Counted from the first letter of the stretch, positions 1-9,892 are shown. The stretch: 64,000 nucleotides of DNA from Photobacterium lipolyticum (GCF_003026475.1 NZ_PYMC01000008.1:1-64000); one strand, 5' to 3'. The notes: generated by a model from the sequence alone, not told the origin. Program-made: numbers and translations.

Positions 1-2
1 TT

Positions 3-122
3 TGTCTGGCGACCATAGCGCTGTGGCCCCACCTGATCCCATGCCGAACTCAGAAGTGAAACGCAGTAGCGCCGATGGTAGTGTGGGGTCTCCCCATGTG
101 AGAGTAGGTCATCGCCAGGCGC
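3..122 (+). rRNA. rrf: 5S ribosomal RNA, first copy
   Basis: About 120 nt with the standard 5S core (CCGAACTCAGAAGTGAAAC, GCCGATGGTAGTGTGGGG) and terminal helix TGTCTGGCG / CGCCAGGCG. It lies at the window edge, so the 23S gene is presumably just upstream. It is followed by tRNA-Thr and a second 5S copy, the layout of the E. coli rrnD tail. Ends are set by alignment to the E. coli 5S as recalled and may be off by 1-2 nt. Confidence 0.97.
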
Positions 123-169
123 CAAATTTCTAGAATTCGTTTGTGACGAATTTTAAAACAGAACAATGT

Positions 170-245
170 GCTGGTATGGCTCAGTTGGTAGAGCGCACCC
201 TTGGTAAGGGTGAGGTCCCCAGTTCGAATCTGGGTACTAGCACCA
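170..245 (+). tRNA. thrV: tRNA-Thr (anticodon GGT)
   Basis: A 76-nt cloverleaf with acceptor stem GCTGGTA / TACTAGC (one G-T pair), anticodon stem CACCC/GGGTG around loop TTGGTAA, T-arm GTTCGAATC, and an encoded CCA end. Anticodon GGT reads ACC and ACU threonine codons. It sits between two 5S genes and is most likely processed from the rrn transcript. The symbol follows the E. coli rrnD position and is an inference. Confidence 0.98.
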
Positions 246-251
246 TTATTT

Positions 252-371
252 AGTTCAGCGACAATAGCGCAATGGAACCACCTGATCCCATGTCGAACTC
301 AGAAGTGAAACGTTGTAGCGCCGATGGTAGTGTGGGGTCTCCCCATGTGAGAGTAGGTCATTGCTGAGCAC
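252..371 (+). rRNA. rrf: 5S ribosomal RNA, second, variant copy
   Basis: Second 5S, same length as the first and identical through the central core. It differs in the terminal helix (TTCAGC / GCTGAG instead of TCTGGC / GCCAGG) and in the next helix (CAA / TTG instead of CTG / CAG). The changes pair with each other, so the fold is kept and the copy is probably functional. It is the last gene of the rrn transcript, directly before an intrinsic terminator. Confidence 0.96.
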
Positions 372-377
372 CAATTT

Positions 378-403
378 AAAACCCAGCCAATGGCTGGGTT
401 TTC
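378..403 (+). terminator. Intrinsic terminator of the rrn operon
   Basis: Inverted repeat AAACCCAGCCA / TGGCTGGGTTT followed by T residues, 7 nt after the second 5S. Confidence 0.9.
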
Positions 404-521
404 TCGTTTCTGGCGTCTAGAAATTAAATTCTAACCCTCTGTTTTTGTCGTTTTTTCTCTTCTTCAATTTTCTTTTGTGCTTCTTTTTACACTCTTCTAC
501 TTGCGCATCGTCACGATTTTC

Positions 522-558
522 TATAGTTTTGTTTAGGTCTCCGGACGTCTAAACATCT
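522..558 (+). promoter_or_regulatory. metA promoter region with MetJ boxes
   Basis: Two adjacent 8-bp boxes, GGACGTCT (543-550) and AAACATCT (551-558), match the MetJ consensus AGACGTCT at 7 and 6 positions; a third, out-of-register partial box TTAGGTCT lies at 533-540. A candidate -10 TATAGT at 522-527 lies just upstream, so bound MetJ-SAM would block initiation. The -35 is unclear (TTGCGC with only a 15-bp spacer). MetJ repression of metA is established in enterics; here it is inferred from the boxes. Confidence 0.75.
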
Positions 559-581
559 TAAAGGTTAAGGAGTAAGCCAAG

Positions 582-1523
582 ATGCCAATTAAAATTCCCG
601 ATCGTTTGCCCGCTACGGATATTCTGCGTAGTGAGAATATATTTGTAATGACTGAAGCAAGGGCTGCTAGCCAGGGAATTCGTCCGCTAAAAGTATTACT
701 GTTAAATTTGATGCCAAAGAAGATTGAGACAGAAACCCAGTTTTTACGTTTATTGTCCAATACTCCTTTGCAAGTGGATGTTGAGTTATTACGTATTGAT
801 AACCGCCCGACTAAGAACACCCCCACTGAGCATCTGGATACTTTTTACCGGCAATTTGAAATGGTGAAAGATCGTAATTTTGATGGTTTGATTGTGACTG
901 GGGCACCTCTGGGGTTAGTGCAGTTTGAAGATGTGCTGTACTGGGAAGAGATCCGGCTCATTATGAACTGGGCCAAAGATCACGTAACCTCAACAATGTT
1001 TGTCTGTTGGGCTGCTCAAGCCGGATTAAAGCTGCTTTATGATTTGCCTAAGCGGACCAGGAAGGAAAAGTTATCAGGCATATATCAACATTCCATCCAT
1101 GACTGTCATCATCCTATTTTGCGCGGTTTTGATGAGACCTTTAAAGCCCCGCATTCTCGCTATGCTGATTTTTCTCCGAACTACTTAGCCGAACATACAG
1201 ATTTAGATATATTGGCAACCTCAAAAGAGGCAGGCGTCTATCTGGCGGCAACCAAAGACAAACGGAATGTTTTTGTCACCGGCCATCCTGAGTACGATGT
1301 AGCGACCCTTCATGGTGAGTATATTCGAGATCTTGCTCAAGGAATGGAGCCCAATATTCCGGTGAATTATTATCCTGATGACAATCCGGATAATCCCCCT
1401 GTGGCAACTTGGCGTAGCCATGGTCATTTGCTGTTTCTGAATTGGTTGAATTACTGTGTTTATCAGCAAACCCCCTATGATCTGGAACATTTCTCTGAAG
1501 ATAATTTTACTAAAGATGACTAG
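582..1523 (+). CDS. metA: Homoserine O-succinyltransferase
   Basis: Transfers succinyl from succinyl-CoA to homoserine, the first committed step of methionine synthesis, in the cytoplasm. The 313-residue length is usual for MetA. The catalytic cysteine is at residue 142 (FVCWAAQAG) and the His-Glu pair of the triad at H235 and E237 (GHPEYD). The start ATG follows AAGGAG with good spacing. It stands alone between the rrn terminator and a convergent antiporter gene, with MetJ boxes upstream. Some MetA-like enzymes use acetyl-CoA, and the acyl donor cannot be proven here; succinyl is expected in this lineage. Confidence 0.97.
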   Translation: MPIKIPDRLPATDILRSENIFVMTEARAASQGIRPLKVLLLNLMPKKIETETQFLRLLSNTPLQVDVELLRIDNRPTKNTPTEHLDTFYRQFEMVKDRNFDGLIVTGAPLGLVQFEDVLYWEEIRLIMNWAKDHVTSTMFVCWAAQAGLKLLYDLPKRTRKEKLSGIYQHSIHDCHHPILRGFDETFKAPHSRYADFSPNYLAEHTDLDILATSKEAGVYLAATKDKRNVFVTGHPEYDVATLHGEYIRDLAQGMEPNIPVNYYPDDNPDNPPVATWRSHGHLLFLNWLNYCVYQQTPYDLEHFSEDNFTKDD

Positions 1524-1543
1524 TGGTTGATCGGTATTATTAG

Positions 1544-1580
1544 ATATAAAGAAGACTGGCTGGGCCAGTCTTCTTTATAT
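1544..1580. terminator. Bidirectional terminator between metA and the antiporter gene
   Basis: A perfect 17-bp inverted repeat, ATATAAAGAAGACTGGC and its complement, around loop TGG. It is A-rich on one side and T-rich on the other, so it can serve both convergent genes. Confidence 0.85.
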
Positions 1581-1590
1581 CACTGTTCTG

Positions 1591-2871
1591 TTATTTGTTC
1601 TGTGCTTCCCACGCTCTCGCTTTCTTGATTAGCGGTGTAATTGTAGAACCTTGTATCAGAATGGAAAAAACAACAACGGCATAAGTCATCACAAGGATGA
1701 TTTCACGCACATCGATGTTTTTTTCTGGAATAACGAGAATGCCCGCCGGAATTGCCATCGCCATGGCTAATGCAAGACCACCGCGTAAACCGCCCCAAGT
1801 CAGGATTTTTACCGAGAGTGGATTGTAGTTACGGTAACGAGAAAAACCTAAATAAGACAGTTTAATACTCAGATAGCGGCTGAGTAAAACCAAAGGGACA
1901 GCAATCACCATCATCAACCAGTCTTCCTGGTGGAAGCTGAATTGCAGCATCGCCATACCAATCAGCAGAAACAACACACCATTGAGGAACTCATCAACTA
2001 ATTCCCAGAAATGATCAAGGTGGTCTTCACTCTCTTTCGAAAAACCAATATAGCGTGTCCAGTTGCCGATCATGATGCCCGATACCACCATGGCAAGCGG
2101 TCCGGAGACATGGATAATATCGGCGAAGACATAACCTGCGGTTGGAATACCTAGAGTAAGCAGTAACTCCATCGAGTGATCGTTGGTTGAGCTTATTAGG
2201 TAATGGAACAGAAGGCCAAGTGAAAATCCGTACACAATGCCACCAATGGCTTCTTGCAGGAATAGCTGACCGACACCTAATACGGTCGGTGTTTCGTTAC
2301 CAAAAGCAATCGTGAAGAGGGTAACGAAGATGACCAGGCCAAAACCATCATTAAATAATGATTCACCTTCAATTTGAGTCGAAATACGGCGCGGGGCATC
2401 CAGCTTTTTGACAATAGCAAGTACGGCAATGGGATCGGTTGGAGAGATCAGTGATCCAAAGATCAGGCAGTAGATTAAGTCAAATTGAATACCAGCGAGC
2501 TGGCAGATCCCCCATAAGCTGATACCGATAAAAAGGGTGGAAAATAGGGTTGCTCCCAGAGCTAAGACTGTAATTTCCCATTTTTGATCTTCCATGTGAG
2601 GAAGTTTGATACCGAGACCACCGGCAAAGAGTAAGAATCCTAAAATTCCTTTAAGCAGAAAGCCCTCAAAATTAATATGCGCTAATTGCTCGGCGGCAAT
2701 GTCTTCTAGGTGGAACCAGCCATTTTGACCAGCAATGATGATGCCCAACGATAGTATCAACGCACCTGCTGTGATAGCGATTGTTGTTTGCATCTTACCG
2801 ATCTTACTGTTTATAAAAGCAATGATCATTGCTGCAGCAGCAAGAAAGCATAAGGTACTGTAGACCGGCAT
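1591..2871 (-). CDS. CPA1-family cation:proton antiporter (NhaP-like)
   Basis: Predicted inner-membrane antiporter exchanging Na+ or K+ for protons. The 426 residues form about 12 hydrophobic segments from the first residues on. Family motifs are SPTDP at 143-147 and GESLFNDG at 169-176, the latter with the Asn-Asp pair of the ion site. There is no long C-terminal cytoplasmic domain; the protein ends soon after the last membrane segment with a basic tail. The gene is convergent with metA and divergent from metH, and does not look part of an operon. The cation cannot be told from sequence, so no symbol is given. Confidence 0.88.
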   Translation of the reverse strand: MPVYSTLCFLAAAAMIIAFINSKIGKMQTTIAITAGALILSLGIIIAGQNGWFHLEDIAAEQLAHINFEGFLLKGILGFLLFAGGLGIKLPHMEDQKWEITVLALGATLFSTLFIGISLWGICQLAGIQFDLIYCLIFGSLISPTDPIAVLAIVKKLDAPRRISTQIEGESLFNDGFGLVIFVTLFTIAFGNETPTVLGVGQLFLQEAIGGIVYGFSLGLLFHYLISSTNDHSMELLLTLGIPTAGYVFADIIHVSGPLAMVVSGIMIGNWTRYIGFSKESEDHLDHFWELVDEFLNGVLFLLIGMAMLQFSFHQEDWLMMVIAVPLVLLSRYLSIKLSYLGFSRYRNYNPLSVKILTWGGLRGGLALAMAMAIPAGILVIPEKNIDVREIILVMTYAVVVFSILIQGSTITPLIKKARAWEAQNK

Positions 2872-2997
2872 GCGTCAACCTCTGATTGGTTAAAAAATAA
2901 TGACTGAAATTGTCACAAAATATAAATCCATCACGCGGTGATAGCTATACAAAAATTTCCTAGATTGAGATTTTGTTTTGTCGATTAAAACAACTTT

Positions 2998-3013
2998 AGA
3001 CGTCTAGATTTCC
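2998..3013 (+). promoter_or_regulatory. MetJ box upstream of metH
   Basis: A perfect MetJ consensus AGACGTCT at 2998-3005, followed in register by a weaker box AGATTTCC (5 of 8). It ends 57 nt before the favoured metH start. With the metA boxes it suggests that both genes are repressed by MetJ with S-adenosylmethionine. Confidence 0.75.
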
Positions 3014-3070
3014 ATCAAGGCTGTGGTAGGATGTTATTCAGCTGTAAAATTGGAAAAAGGAAGTAGTGTG

Positions 3071-6000
3071 GTGTTGAAGGGAAAAGAATTATTACAGAGT
3101 CGATTAAAGCAGCAGATCCTGATCATTGATGGTGGCATGGGCACCATGATCCAAGGCTATAAGCTGGAAGAAGATGACTATCGCGGTGCGCGGTTTGCTG
3201 ATTGGCATAGTGACCTGAAAGGTAACAATGATCTGTTGGTCCTGACGCAGCCACAATTGATCAAAGATATTCATAATGCCTATTTAGAAGCCGGCGCAGA
3301 TATTCTCGAAACGAACACCTTTAATGCCACGACTATCGCGATGGCTGACTATGACATGGAAAGCCTGAGTGCTGAAATGAACTTTGAGGCAGCCAGGCTA
3401 GCGCGCCAGGTGGCTGATGAATGGTCAGCAAAAACACCAGAAAAACCTCGCTTTGTAGCCGGAGTTCTTGGCCCAACTAACCGCACTTGCTCAATCTCAC
3501 CAGATGTTAACGATCCTGGTTTTCGTAATGTTACTTTTGATCAATTGGTTGAAGCCTATTCTGAATCTACTCGCGCCCTGATTAAAGGCGGTGCGGATCT
3601 GATTTTGATTGAAACTATCTTTGACACCTTAAATGCCAAAGCCTGTTCTTTTGCGGTTGAAACCGTATTTGAAGAAGATGGTATTGTTTTGCCTGTCATG
3701 ATCTCAGGGACGATCACTGATGCTTCTGGCCGGACTCTTTCAGGCCAGACGACAGAAGCTTTCTATAACTCGATGCGACACGTAAAACCTATCGCTTTTG
3801 GCCTGAACTGTGCGTTGGGTCCTGATGAACTGCGTCAGTATGTTGAAGAGCTTTCTCGTATTTCAGAGTGTGCTGTTTCGGCTCACCCGAATGCCGGATT
3901 ACCCAATGCCTTTGGCGAGTATGATCTTAGCCCTGAAGACATGGCTGAGCATATTGCTGAATGGGCGCAGAGTGGTTTCCTGAATTTAGTGGGGGGGTGC
4001 TGTGGCACAACACCAGAACACATTCGGAAGATGGCAGAGGTCACTCGTCATGTAAAACCTCGCCAGTTACCGGATATCCCCGTTTCCTGTCGCTTATCAG
4101 GGTTAGAGCCCCTGACGATTTCGGCTGAGACGCTATTTATCAATGTGGGTGAACGTACCAATGTGACAGGTTCGGCTCGGTTTAAGCGTCTTATCAAAGA
4201 AGAGTTATATGACGAAGCACTAGAGGTCGCCCGCCAGCAAGTGGAAGCCGGAGCTCAGATCATTGATATCAATATGGATGAAGGCATGCTGGATGCGGAA
4301 GCGGCAATGGTACGCTTCCTTAATCTGTGTGCAACCGAGCCTGAAATTTCTAAAGTCCCGATCATGGTCGATTCCTCTAAATGGGAAGTGTTGGAGGCGG
4401 GTCTGAAATGTGTCCAGGGAAAATCGGTCGTCAACTCGATCTCGATGAAGGAAGGGAAAGATAAATTTGTTGCGCAAGCGAAACTGATCCGGCGATATGG
4501 TGCGGCAGTGATCGTGATGGCGTTTGATGAGGAGGGGCAGGCGGATACCCGAGAGCGTAAAATCGAAATTTGTACCAATGCCTACCATATTCTGGTTGAT
4601 GAAGTCGGCTTTCCGCCGGAAGACATTATCTTTGATCCGAATATTTTTGCCATAGCTACCGGTATTGAAGAGCATAACAACTACGCTGTCGATTTTATTG
4701 AGGCTGTTGGAGATATTAAACGGACGCTGCCACATGCGATGGTTTCCGGCGGTGTCTCGAACGTCTCCTTCTCGTTCCGTGGTAATAACCCCGTAAGGGA
4801 AGCGATCCACGCTGTATTCCTGTACCACTGCTTTAAGAACGGTATGGATATGGGGATCGTCAATGCAGGTCAGCTGGCGATTTATGACGATCTGCCTGAT
4901 GAACTGCGTAATGCGGTAGAAGATGTGGTGCTGAACCGCCGTGATGACAGTACCGAGCGGTTGCTTGATATTGCAGGCAAGTACCGTGATAGCGGCGCAG
5001 TAGAAGAAGATCGCAGTGCCCAAGAGTGGCGCGGCTGGCCCGTTGAAAAACGTTTGGCGCATGCTCTGGTTAAAGGTATTACGGAATTTATTGTCGAAGA
5101 TACCGAAGAGGCCCGTGCTAATGCCTCGAAGCCACTGGAAGTGATCGAAGGTCCTCTAATGGCGGGCATGAATATTGTGGGTGACCTGTTTGGCGAAGGC
5201 AAGATGTTCTTGCCACAGGTGGTGAAATCAGCCCGGGTAATGAAACAGGCGGTCGCTTATCTGGAGCCGTATATTGATGCAGAAAAGCAAGCCGGGCAAA
5301 CGAACGGTAAGATCCTGCTGGCCACCGTCAAAGGTGATGTACATGACATCGGTAAGAACATTGTTGGTGTCGTTTTACAGTGCAATAATTACGAGATCAT
5401 TGACCTTGGTGTGATGGTCTCTTGTGACAAGATACTGAAAGTCGCCAAAGAAGAAAATGTCGATATTATCGGCTTGAGCGGATTGATCACGCCATCACTG
5501 GATGAAATGGTGCATGTTGCCAAAGAAATGGAACGTCAGGGCTTTGATCTTCCTCTCATGATTGGTGGAGCGACCACCTCAAAGGCGCATACTGCCGTAA
5601 AAATTGAGCAAAACTACCATGGACCCGTTGTTTATGTTTCCAATGCATCCCGTGCGGTTGGGGTGTGTTCGACATTACTGTCTGATGAGCGTCGGCCGGC
5701 ATTTGTTGAGAGTTTGAATAAAGAACATGAAATAGTGCGGGAGCAGCATGCCCGCAAGAAACCACGTACAGCACCAGTGACACTAGAAGAAGCCCGGGCG
5801 AATAAGGTGGTGATTGATTGGGATAGCTATACCCCGCCAGCACCGGCTAAACCGGGTGTGCATGTCTTTACGGATTTTCCTGTCTCTACCTTACGGAAAT
5901 ACATCGACTGGACGCCATTTTTTATGACCTGGTCACTGAGTGGCAAGTATCCGACCATTCTTCAACATGAAGTGGTCGGGGAAGAGGCCCGGCGTTTGTT

Positions 6001-6739
6001 TGACGATGCCAACCAGCTACTCGATGAGATTGAACGTAGTGGCATGATGACAGCAAACGGGGTGTGCGGCCTGTTTCCTGCGAATGCGATTGGTGATGAT
6101 ATCGAGGTATACACTGATGAAGGTCGCACTGAAGTGTTGACGGTACTTCATGGTTTACGCCAGCAAACTAAAAAGCCGAAAGGGCCAAATTATTGTTTGT
6201 CTGATTATATTGCGCCAAAAGAAAGCGGGAAGCCTGACTGGATCGGTACGTTTGCGGTGACGGGGGGGATAGGCGAACACGATATTGCAGCGCAATTTAA
6301 AGCTAAAGGTGATGATTACCATGCCATTATGATTCAGGCTGTGGCTGATCGCCTGGCAGAGGCATTTGCGGAGTGTTTGCATGAGATGGTCAGGAAAGAA
6401 ATTTGGGGCTATGCGCCAGATGAAGCGCTGGCCAAAGACGATCTGATCCGGGAAAAATATCAGGGTATCCGTCCGGCTCCGGGGTATCCGGCCTGTCCTG
6501 AACACACCGAAAAAGGTGAGATCTGGAAATTGCTGGATCCAGAATCGACGACTGGAATGGTCTTAACGGAAAGTTATGCCATGTGGCCGGGCGCTGCGGT
6601 TTCTGGCTGGTATTTCTCGCACCCTGATTCCCGTTATTTTGCGGTAGCCCAGATCCAGGAAGATCAGCGTGATAGTTATGCTGAGCGTAAAGGATGGGAT
6701 TTAGTCGAAGCCGAGAAATGGTTAGGTCCTAACCTCTAA
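3071..6739 (+). CDS. metH: Cobalamin-dependent methionine synthase
   Basis: Methylates homocysteine from methyltetrahydrofolate through methylcobalamin. The four modules are present in order. Homocysteine domain: zinc cysteines at 247, 310 and 311. Pterin-binding domain: from about 350. Cobalamin domain: DVHDIGKN with the cobalt-ligand histidine at 758. Reactivation domain: SAM-binding [12 protein letters not shown] near the C-terminus. The frame is open from GTG 3023, but GTG 3071 follows AAGGAAG at 7 nt and aligns with the E. coli start, giving 1,222 residues with E. coli-like numbering of key residues. Single gene, convergent with lysC; probably MetJ-controlled. Confidence 0.97.
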   Translation: MLKGKELLQSRLKQQILIIDGGMGTMIQGYKLEEDDYRGARFADWHSDLKGNNDLLVLTQPQLIKDIHNAYLEAGADILETNTFNATTIAMADYDMESLSAEMNFEAARLARQVADEWSAKTPEKPRFVAGVLGPTNRTCSISPDVNDPGFRNVTFDQLVEAYSESTRALIKGGADLILIETIFDTLNAKACSFAVETVFEEDGIVLPVMISGTITDASGRTLSGQTTEAFYNSMRHVKPIAFGLNCALGPDELRQYVEELSRISECAVSAHPNAGLPNAFGEYDLSPEDMAEHIAEWAQSGFLNLVGGCCGTTPEHIRKMAEVTRHVKPRQLPDIPVSCRLSGLEPLTISAETLFINVGERTNVTGSARFKRLIKEELYDEALEVARQQVEAGAQIIDINMDEGMLDAEAAMVRFLNLCATEPEISKVPIMVDSSKWEVLEAGLKCVQGKSVVNSISMKEGKDKFVAQAKLIRRYGAAVIVMAFDEEGQADTRERKIEICTNAYHILVDEVGFPPEDIIFDPNIFAIATGIEEHNNYAVDFIEAVGDIKRTLPHAMVSGGVSNVSFSFRGNNPVREAIHAVFLYHCFKNGMDMGIVNAGQLAIYDDLPDELRNAVEDVVLNRRDDSTERLLDIAGKYRDSGAVEEDRSAQEWRGWPVEKRLAHALVKGITEFIVEDTEEARANASKPLEVIEGPLMAGMNIVGDLFGEGKMFLPQVVKSARVMKQAVAYLEPYIDAEKQAGQTNGKILLATVKGDVHDIGKNIVGVVLQCNNYEIIDLGVMVSCDKILKVAKEENVDIIGLSGLITPSLDEMVHVAKEMERQGFDLPLMIGGATTSKAHTAVKIEQNYHGPVVYVSNASRAVGVCSTLLSDERRPAFVESLNKEHEIVREQHARKKPRTAPVTLEEARANKVVIDWDSYTPPAPAKPGVHVFTDFPVSTLRKYIDWTPFFMTWSLSGKYPTILQHEVVGEEARRLFDDANQLLDEIERSGMMTANGVCGLFPANAIGDDIEVYTDEGRTEVLTVLHGLRQQTKKPKGPNYCLSDYIAPKESGKPDWIGTFAVTGGIGEHDIAAQFKAKGDDYHAIMIQAVADRLAEAFAECLHEMVRKEIWGYAPDEALAKDDLIREKYQGIRPAPGYPACPEHTEKGEIWKLLDPESTTGMVLTESYAMWPGAAVSGWYFSHPDSRYFAVAQIQEDQRDSYAERKGWDLVEAEKWLGPNL

Positions 6740-6755
6740 TGCGATGATGACAGAC

Positions 6756-6790
6756 AATAAAGGCGCTCTGGTGAGCGCCTTTATTTTTTG
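6756..6790. terminator. Terminator between convergent metH and lysC
   Basis: Stem AATAAAGGCGCTC / GAGCGCCTTTATT with loop TGGT, followed by a T-run. It is A-rich on the far side, so it may also stop lysC transcripts. Confidence 0.88.
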
Positions 6791-6814
6791 GGGATGTCCC
6801 GTCCTGAAATAGGA

Positions 6815-8194
6815 TTATTCAAAGATCTTGCGATGCAGCTCTTTGACTACCGGTTTGGCATCGTGCTCTTTGACTAAGAAGCACAGGTTGTGAGGGCTGG
6901 CACCGTAGCAAATCATTCTTGGGTTAAAGTCTTCCAGTGTGTTGAAAACCTTCGAGACGGAACCTTTCGTATTGCTCATCTGATTGCCAATCAAGGCGAC
7001 TAAGCAGAGATCCTGCTCGACCTCTACCCGGCATAACTTGGTGAGGTCTTCCAGTGCACCTTGAGGGAGTTTTGGGGTACCGCCACTCGTATCGGTTTGA
7101 TCCAGGGTTAATGAGACGCTGACCTCAGAAGTGGTGATCAAATCAACAGAGACTTTATGCTCAGCCAAAATCCTGAACACTTCAGCCAGAAAGCCATAAG
7201 CATGGAACATATTGAGGCTGGTCAGGGTCACCATGGTCTGATTACAGCGCAGTGCTAAGGCGCGAAACAGAGGAGCAGCACTGACACTTTCCCGAATCCA
7301 GGTACCGCCCAGCTCCGGAGCCTTGGATGAGCCGACAAAGACAGGGATCTGTTGACGGATCGCTGGGCGTAAAGTTGACGGGTGCAAGATCTTCGCACCG
7401 AAATTGGCCATCTCATAGGCTTCACTGAAGCTGATCTCTTTGATCGGTTTTGCTTTCGGCGCAATACGAGGATCGGTGGTGTACATACCGGGAATATCAG
7501 TCCAGATCTCCAGGGTTGCAGCATCAATCGCCTCTGCCATCAGGGCTGCACTGTAGTCGCTGCCTCCGCGACCCAAAGTGGTGGTTTTACCTTCGGCATC
7601 AGAACCAATGAAACCTTGTGAGACTACCACGTGATTGGCAAAGAGTGGGTTGAGCGCTTGCTGCGATAACTGGCGGATCACTTCTGGTTGTGGAATTGCT
7701 CTGCCGAAATGGCTGTCTGTGCGCATGACATCGCGAATATCAAAGCGAACAGCATTGATCCCTTGCTCGATCATGATTTGGGTAAAGAGATGGGTGGAAA
7801 GCAGCTCACCATTTGCGACTAATTGATCGGTTAACTCTGCCGAAGTGTGCAGTGCGGCCTGCTCCGCCAGAGTGGCGATCTGGTCCAGTAAACTATTGAC
7901 TGCTTCTAAAATCGGGCTTGGTTGCTGTAATTGACTGATAACGGATTGATGAATGTCAGTCAGACGCGTCAGTAAAGCTAAGCGATGCACTGAATCTGTC
8001 ACACCGTTAGCCAGTTCAACCAAGATGTTAGTCACCCCGGAACAGGCGCTGATTAGCACTAAACGGGTTTGCGGGTTATTTTGGATGATCGCGGTGCTAC
8101 GGCTCATCGCGGAAAAATCGGCAACGCTGGTACCGCCGAATTTGGCCACTGTCAAAGGTGGTGAAGTTGCTGAATTGTGATTTACATGGCTCAA
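6815..8194 (-). CDS. lysC: Lysine-sensitive aspartokinase III
   Basis: Phosphorylates aspartate at the entry to lysine, threonine and methionine synthesis. The 459 residues are a monofunctional aspartokinase: kinase core with VAKFGGTSV at 17-25, the GRGGSDY loop, and TTDPR, then C-terminal ACT domains with the lysine-site type sequence VDLITTSEVSVSLT. There is no homoserine dehydrogenase domain, so this is not ThrA or MetL. The start is TTG at 8192-8194, with GGGAG 7 nt upstream and no better in-frame ATG. A lysine riboswitch in the leader on the same strand supports the LysC identity and control by lysine. Confidence 0.96.
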   Translation of the reverse strand: MSHVNHNSATSPPLTVAKFGGTSVADFSAMSRSTAIIQNNPQTRLVLISACSGVTNILVELANGVTDSVHRLALLTRLTDIHQSVISQLQQPSPILEAVNSLLDQIATLAEQAALHTSAELTDQLVANGELLSTHLFTQIMIEQGINAVRFDIRDVMRTDSHFGRAIPQPEVIRQLSQQALNPLFANHVVVSQGFIGSDAEGKTTTLGRGGSDYSAALMAEAIDAATLEIWTDIPGMYTTDPRIAPKAKPIKEISFSEAYEMANFGAKILHPSTLRPAIRQQIPVFVGSSKAPELGGTWIRESVSAAPLFRALALRCNQTMVTLTSLNMFHAYGFLAEVFRILAEHKVSVDLITTSEVSVSLTLDQTDTSGGTPKLPQGALEDLTKLCRVEVEQDLCLVALIGNQMSNTKGSVSKVFNTLEDFNPRMICYGASPHNLCFLVKEHDAKPVVKELHRKIFE

Positions 8195-8313
8195 GGTAAG
8201 TCTCCCAGTAACAATAAAAATATAATGAGGAAAAGGGAATTTACACGGATAAATATTCCCAATATCTAATTGTCAGGAGAGCAGGCAGGCGAGACGTACG
8301 AATAGCGCTACAA

Positions 8314-8490
8314 CCAGAAGCTCTCCACCTTTTACTCATCAAAAATAAAAGGTGACAGCCAGAAGGATTCAACCTTCGAAGCCGATATTACTGGTCCCCT
8401 GTCCAGCAATACCTCGGCGTTATTCCCCCTCTCTAAACTGCTTTGGGGTGGGGCCCCGCAACCTAGATACCTGGATAACGCTCCTCTTCT
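8314..8490 (-). ncRNA. Lysine riboswitch (L box) in the lysC leader
   Basis: Read on the minus strand the leader carries conserved L-box blocks in the right order: AGAAGAGG.GCGTT, CGCCGAGGT, the CTGGAC/CCAG loop arms, ATCGGCTTCG, the AAGG/CCTT helix, GGCTGTCACC, and AGGTGGAGAGCTTCTGG. AGAAG at the 5' side (8490-8486) pairs with CTTCT (8320-8316) to close the P1 helix. These match the E. coli lysC leader as recalled. About 120 nt lie between aptamer and TTG start. A weak hairpin GGGAAT / ATTCCC at 8235-8260, followed by TTTT, could be part of the expression platform. A 65-codon frame over the aptamer is fortuitous. Confidence 0.93.
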
Positions 8491-8543
8491 GTCTTTACCC
8501 GATGGCATACTATCCATCTGGATGAACAAAACTTATCCTTCAT

Positions 8544-8571
8544 TGAATAGGATTTGTTGTTAGGTTGTCAA
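8544..8571 (-). promoter_or_regulatory. Candidate lysC promoter
   Basis: On the minus strand a perfect -35 TTGACA (8571-8566) and a weak -10 TATTCA (8549-8544) are 16 bp apart. They lie just upstream of the riboswitch aptamer, where the leader must start. Confidence 0.5.
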
Positions 8572-8672
8572 TCTTTCTGTGGTTATTTATGCAAAATAAA
8601 TGCAATTGATTGATATTAGTTTTCAACGAGACTTGCGACTTAGGGGAATTCCTTTAATACTCTGTAGCTGAA

Positions 8673-8701
8673 TTAGCGTAATTATTCCCCCGACATATAA
8701 T
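8673..8701 (+). promoter_or_regulatory. Candidate promoter of the class V aminotransferase gene
   Basis: A perfect -10 TATAAT at 8696-8701 with a poor -35 TTAGCG at 8673-8678, spacer 17 bp, ending 43 nt before the start codon. A 7-bp inverted repeat, GGGGAAT (8643-8649) and ATTCCCC (8684-8690), reaches into the spacer and could be an operator. Confidence 0.45.
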
Positions 8702-8744
8702 AAAATAGGGAATTGCTGACCTCTTACCTCAAGGAGAAACAATC

Positions 8745-9863
8745 ATGACAATTGGGAGTTTTTATCCGCCGCAGCGTACCCTTATGGGGCCTGGCCCATC
8801 AGATATTTATCCGCAAGTTTTACAAGCATTAAGCCGTCCGACAGTGGGTCACCTTGATCCACTGTTTATTGGCATGATGGATGAGTTGAAACAACTGCTG
8901 CAATACGCGTTTCAAACAGAGAACACCTTTACTATCGCCGTTTCCGCACCGGGTAGTGCCGGCATGGAAGCGTGCTTCGTTAATCTGGTTGAACCGGGTG
9001 ATAAAGTCATTGTCTGCCGCAATGGTGTTTTTGGCGATCGTATGCGTGAAAATGTCGAGCGCTGTGGTGGCCTGGCTGTGCTGGTGGATAATAATTGGGG
9101 TGAGCCCGTCGATCCGGTACTGGTCGAGCGGGCACTTGTTGCGCATCCGGACGCGAAGATTTTAGCTTTTGTGCATGCAGAAACGTCAACCGGTGCGTTA
9201 AGTGATGCTGAGACACTAGCGAAACTGGCGCGTCAGCACGATTGTCTGACAATTGTTGATGCGGTCACTTCCCTGGGCGGGGTGCCTCTGCGGGTGGATG
9301 AATGGCAACTGGATGCGGTGTACTCGGGAAGCCAGAAGTGCTTATCTTGTGTACCGGGCTTATCGCCACTGACATTTTCCCAGCGGGCCATAGAGAGAAT
9401 ACAGCGCCGCACCATACCGGTACAGAGTTGGTTCCTGGATCAAAGCTTAGTGCTGGCTTACTGGAGCGGGGAAGGGAAGCGCAGCTATCACCATACCGCG
9501 CCGGTCAATAGTTTGTATGCCCTGCATGAAGCTTTGGTGCTGCTGAAGAAAGAAGGGTTGGAAAATGCGTGGCAGCGACATAAAGATCAGCATTTTGAAT
9601 TACGTGAAGGGTTAGAAAAACTCGGGATTGAGTTTGTTGTCGATGAAGCCTCTCGTTTGCCACAACTTAACGCAGTATATATTCCTGAAGGGGTGGACGA
9701 TGCGTTAGTGCGTCAGACCTTGCTTGAACGCTATAATCTGGAGATCGGCGCCGGTTTAGGCGCGTTAGCGGGCAAAGCCTGGCGGATAGGTCTGATGGGG
9801 TATGCGGCAAGAAGCGAGAATGTTGCCCTATGCCTAAAAGCACTGGAAACGACGCTGAAATAG
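8745..9863 (+). CDS. Class V PLP-dependent aminotransferase (alanine-glyoxylate / serine-pyruvate type)
   Basis: Predicted cytoplasmic transaminase of the AGXT/SPT group, 372 residues, usual for the family. Seen: N-terminal GPGPS (15-19), the [10 protein letters not shown] cofactor loop (67-76), the cofactor-ring aspartate at 172 (VDAVTSLGG), and the Schiff-base lysine at 198 (SGSQKCL). The start ATG follows AAGGAG. It is a single gene, divergent from lysC. Family members transfer amino groups among alanine, serine and glyoxylate; a phosphonate (2-AEP) transaminase is an alternative, but no phosphonate genes are near. The exact substrate is not determinable. Confidence 0.88.
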   Translation: MTIGSFYPPQRTLMGPGPSDIYPQVLQALSRPTVGHLDPLFIGMMDELKQLLQYAFQTENTFTIAVSAPGSAGMEACFVNLVEPGDKVIVCRNGVFGDRMRENVERCGGLAVLVDNNWGEPVDPVLVERALVAHPDAKILAFVHAETSTGALSDAETLAKLARQHDCLTIVDAVTSLGGVPLRVDEWQLDAVYSGSQKCLSCVPGLSPLTFSQRAIERIQRRTIPVQSWFLDQSLVLAYWSGEGKRSYHHTAPVNSLYALHEALVLLKKEGLENAWQRHKDQHFELREGLEKLGIEFVVDEASRLPQLNAVYIPEGVDDALVRQTLLERYNLEIGAGLGALAGKAWRIGLMGYAARSENVALCLKALETTLK

Positions 9864-9892
9864 GAAAGGTTGAATTTCTTCCTGAATTCAAT

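Noticed and set aside
3023-3070. Longer metH start at GTG 3023
   Set aside because: It adds 16 residues that do not match MetH; the AAGGAAG site at 3057-3063 fits GTG 3071, which aligns to the E. coli start.
4220-5062. 280-codon open frame antisense to metH
   Set aside because: metH is certain here; the antisense frame has an atypical composition and no recognisable motif.
8332-8529. 65-codon open frame on the minus strand
   Set aside because: It lies across the lysine riboswitch aptamer, whose conserved RNA blocks explain the sequence; no homology-like features and no good ribosome site.
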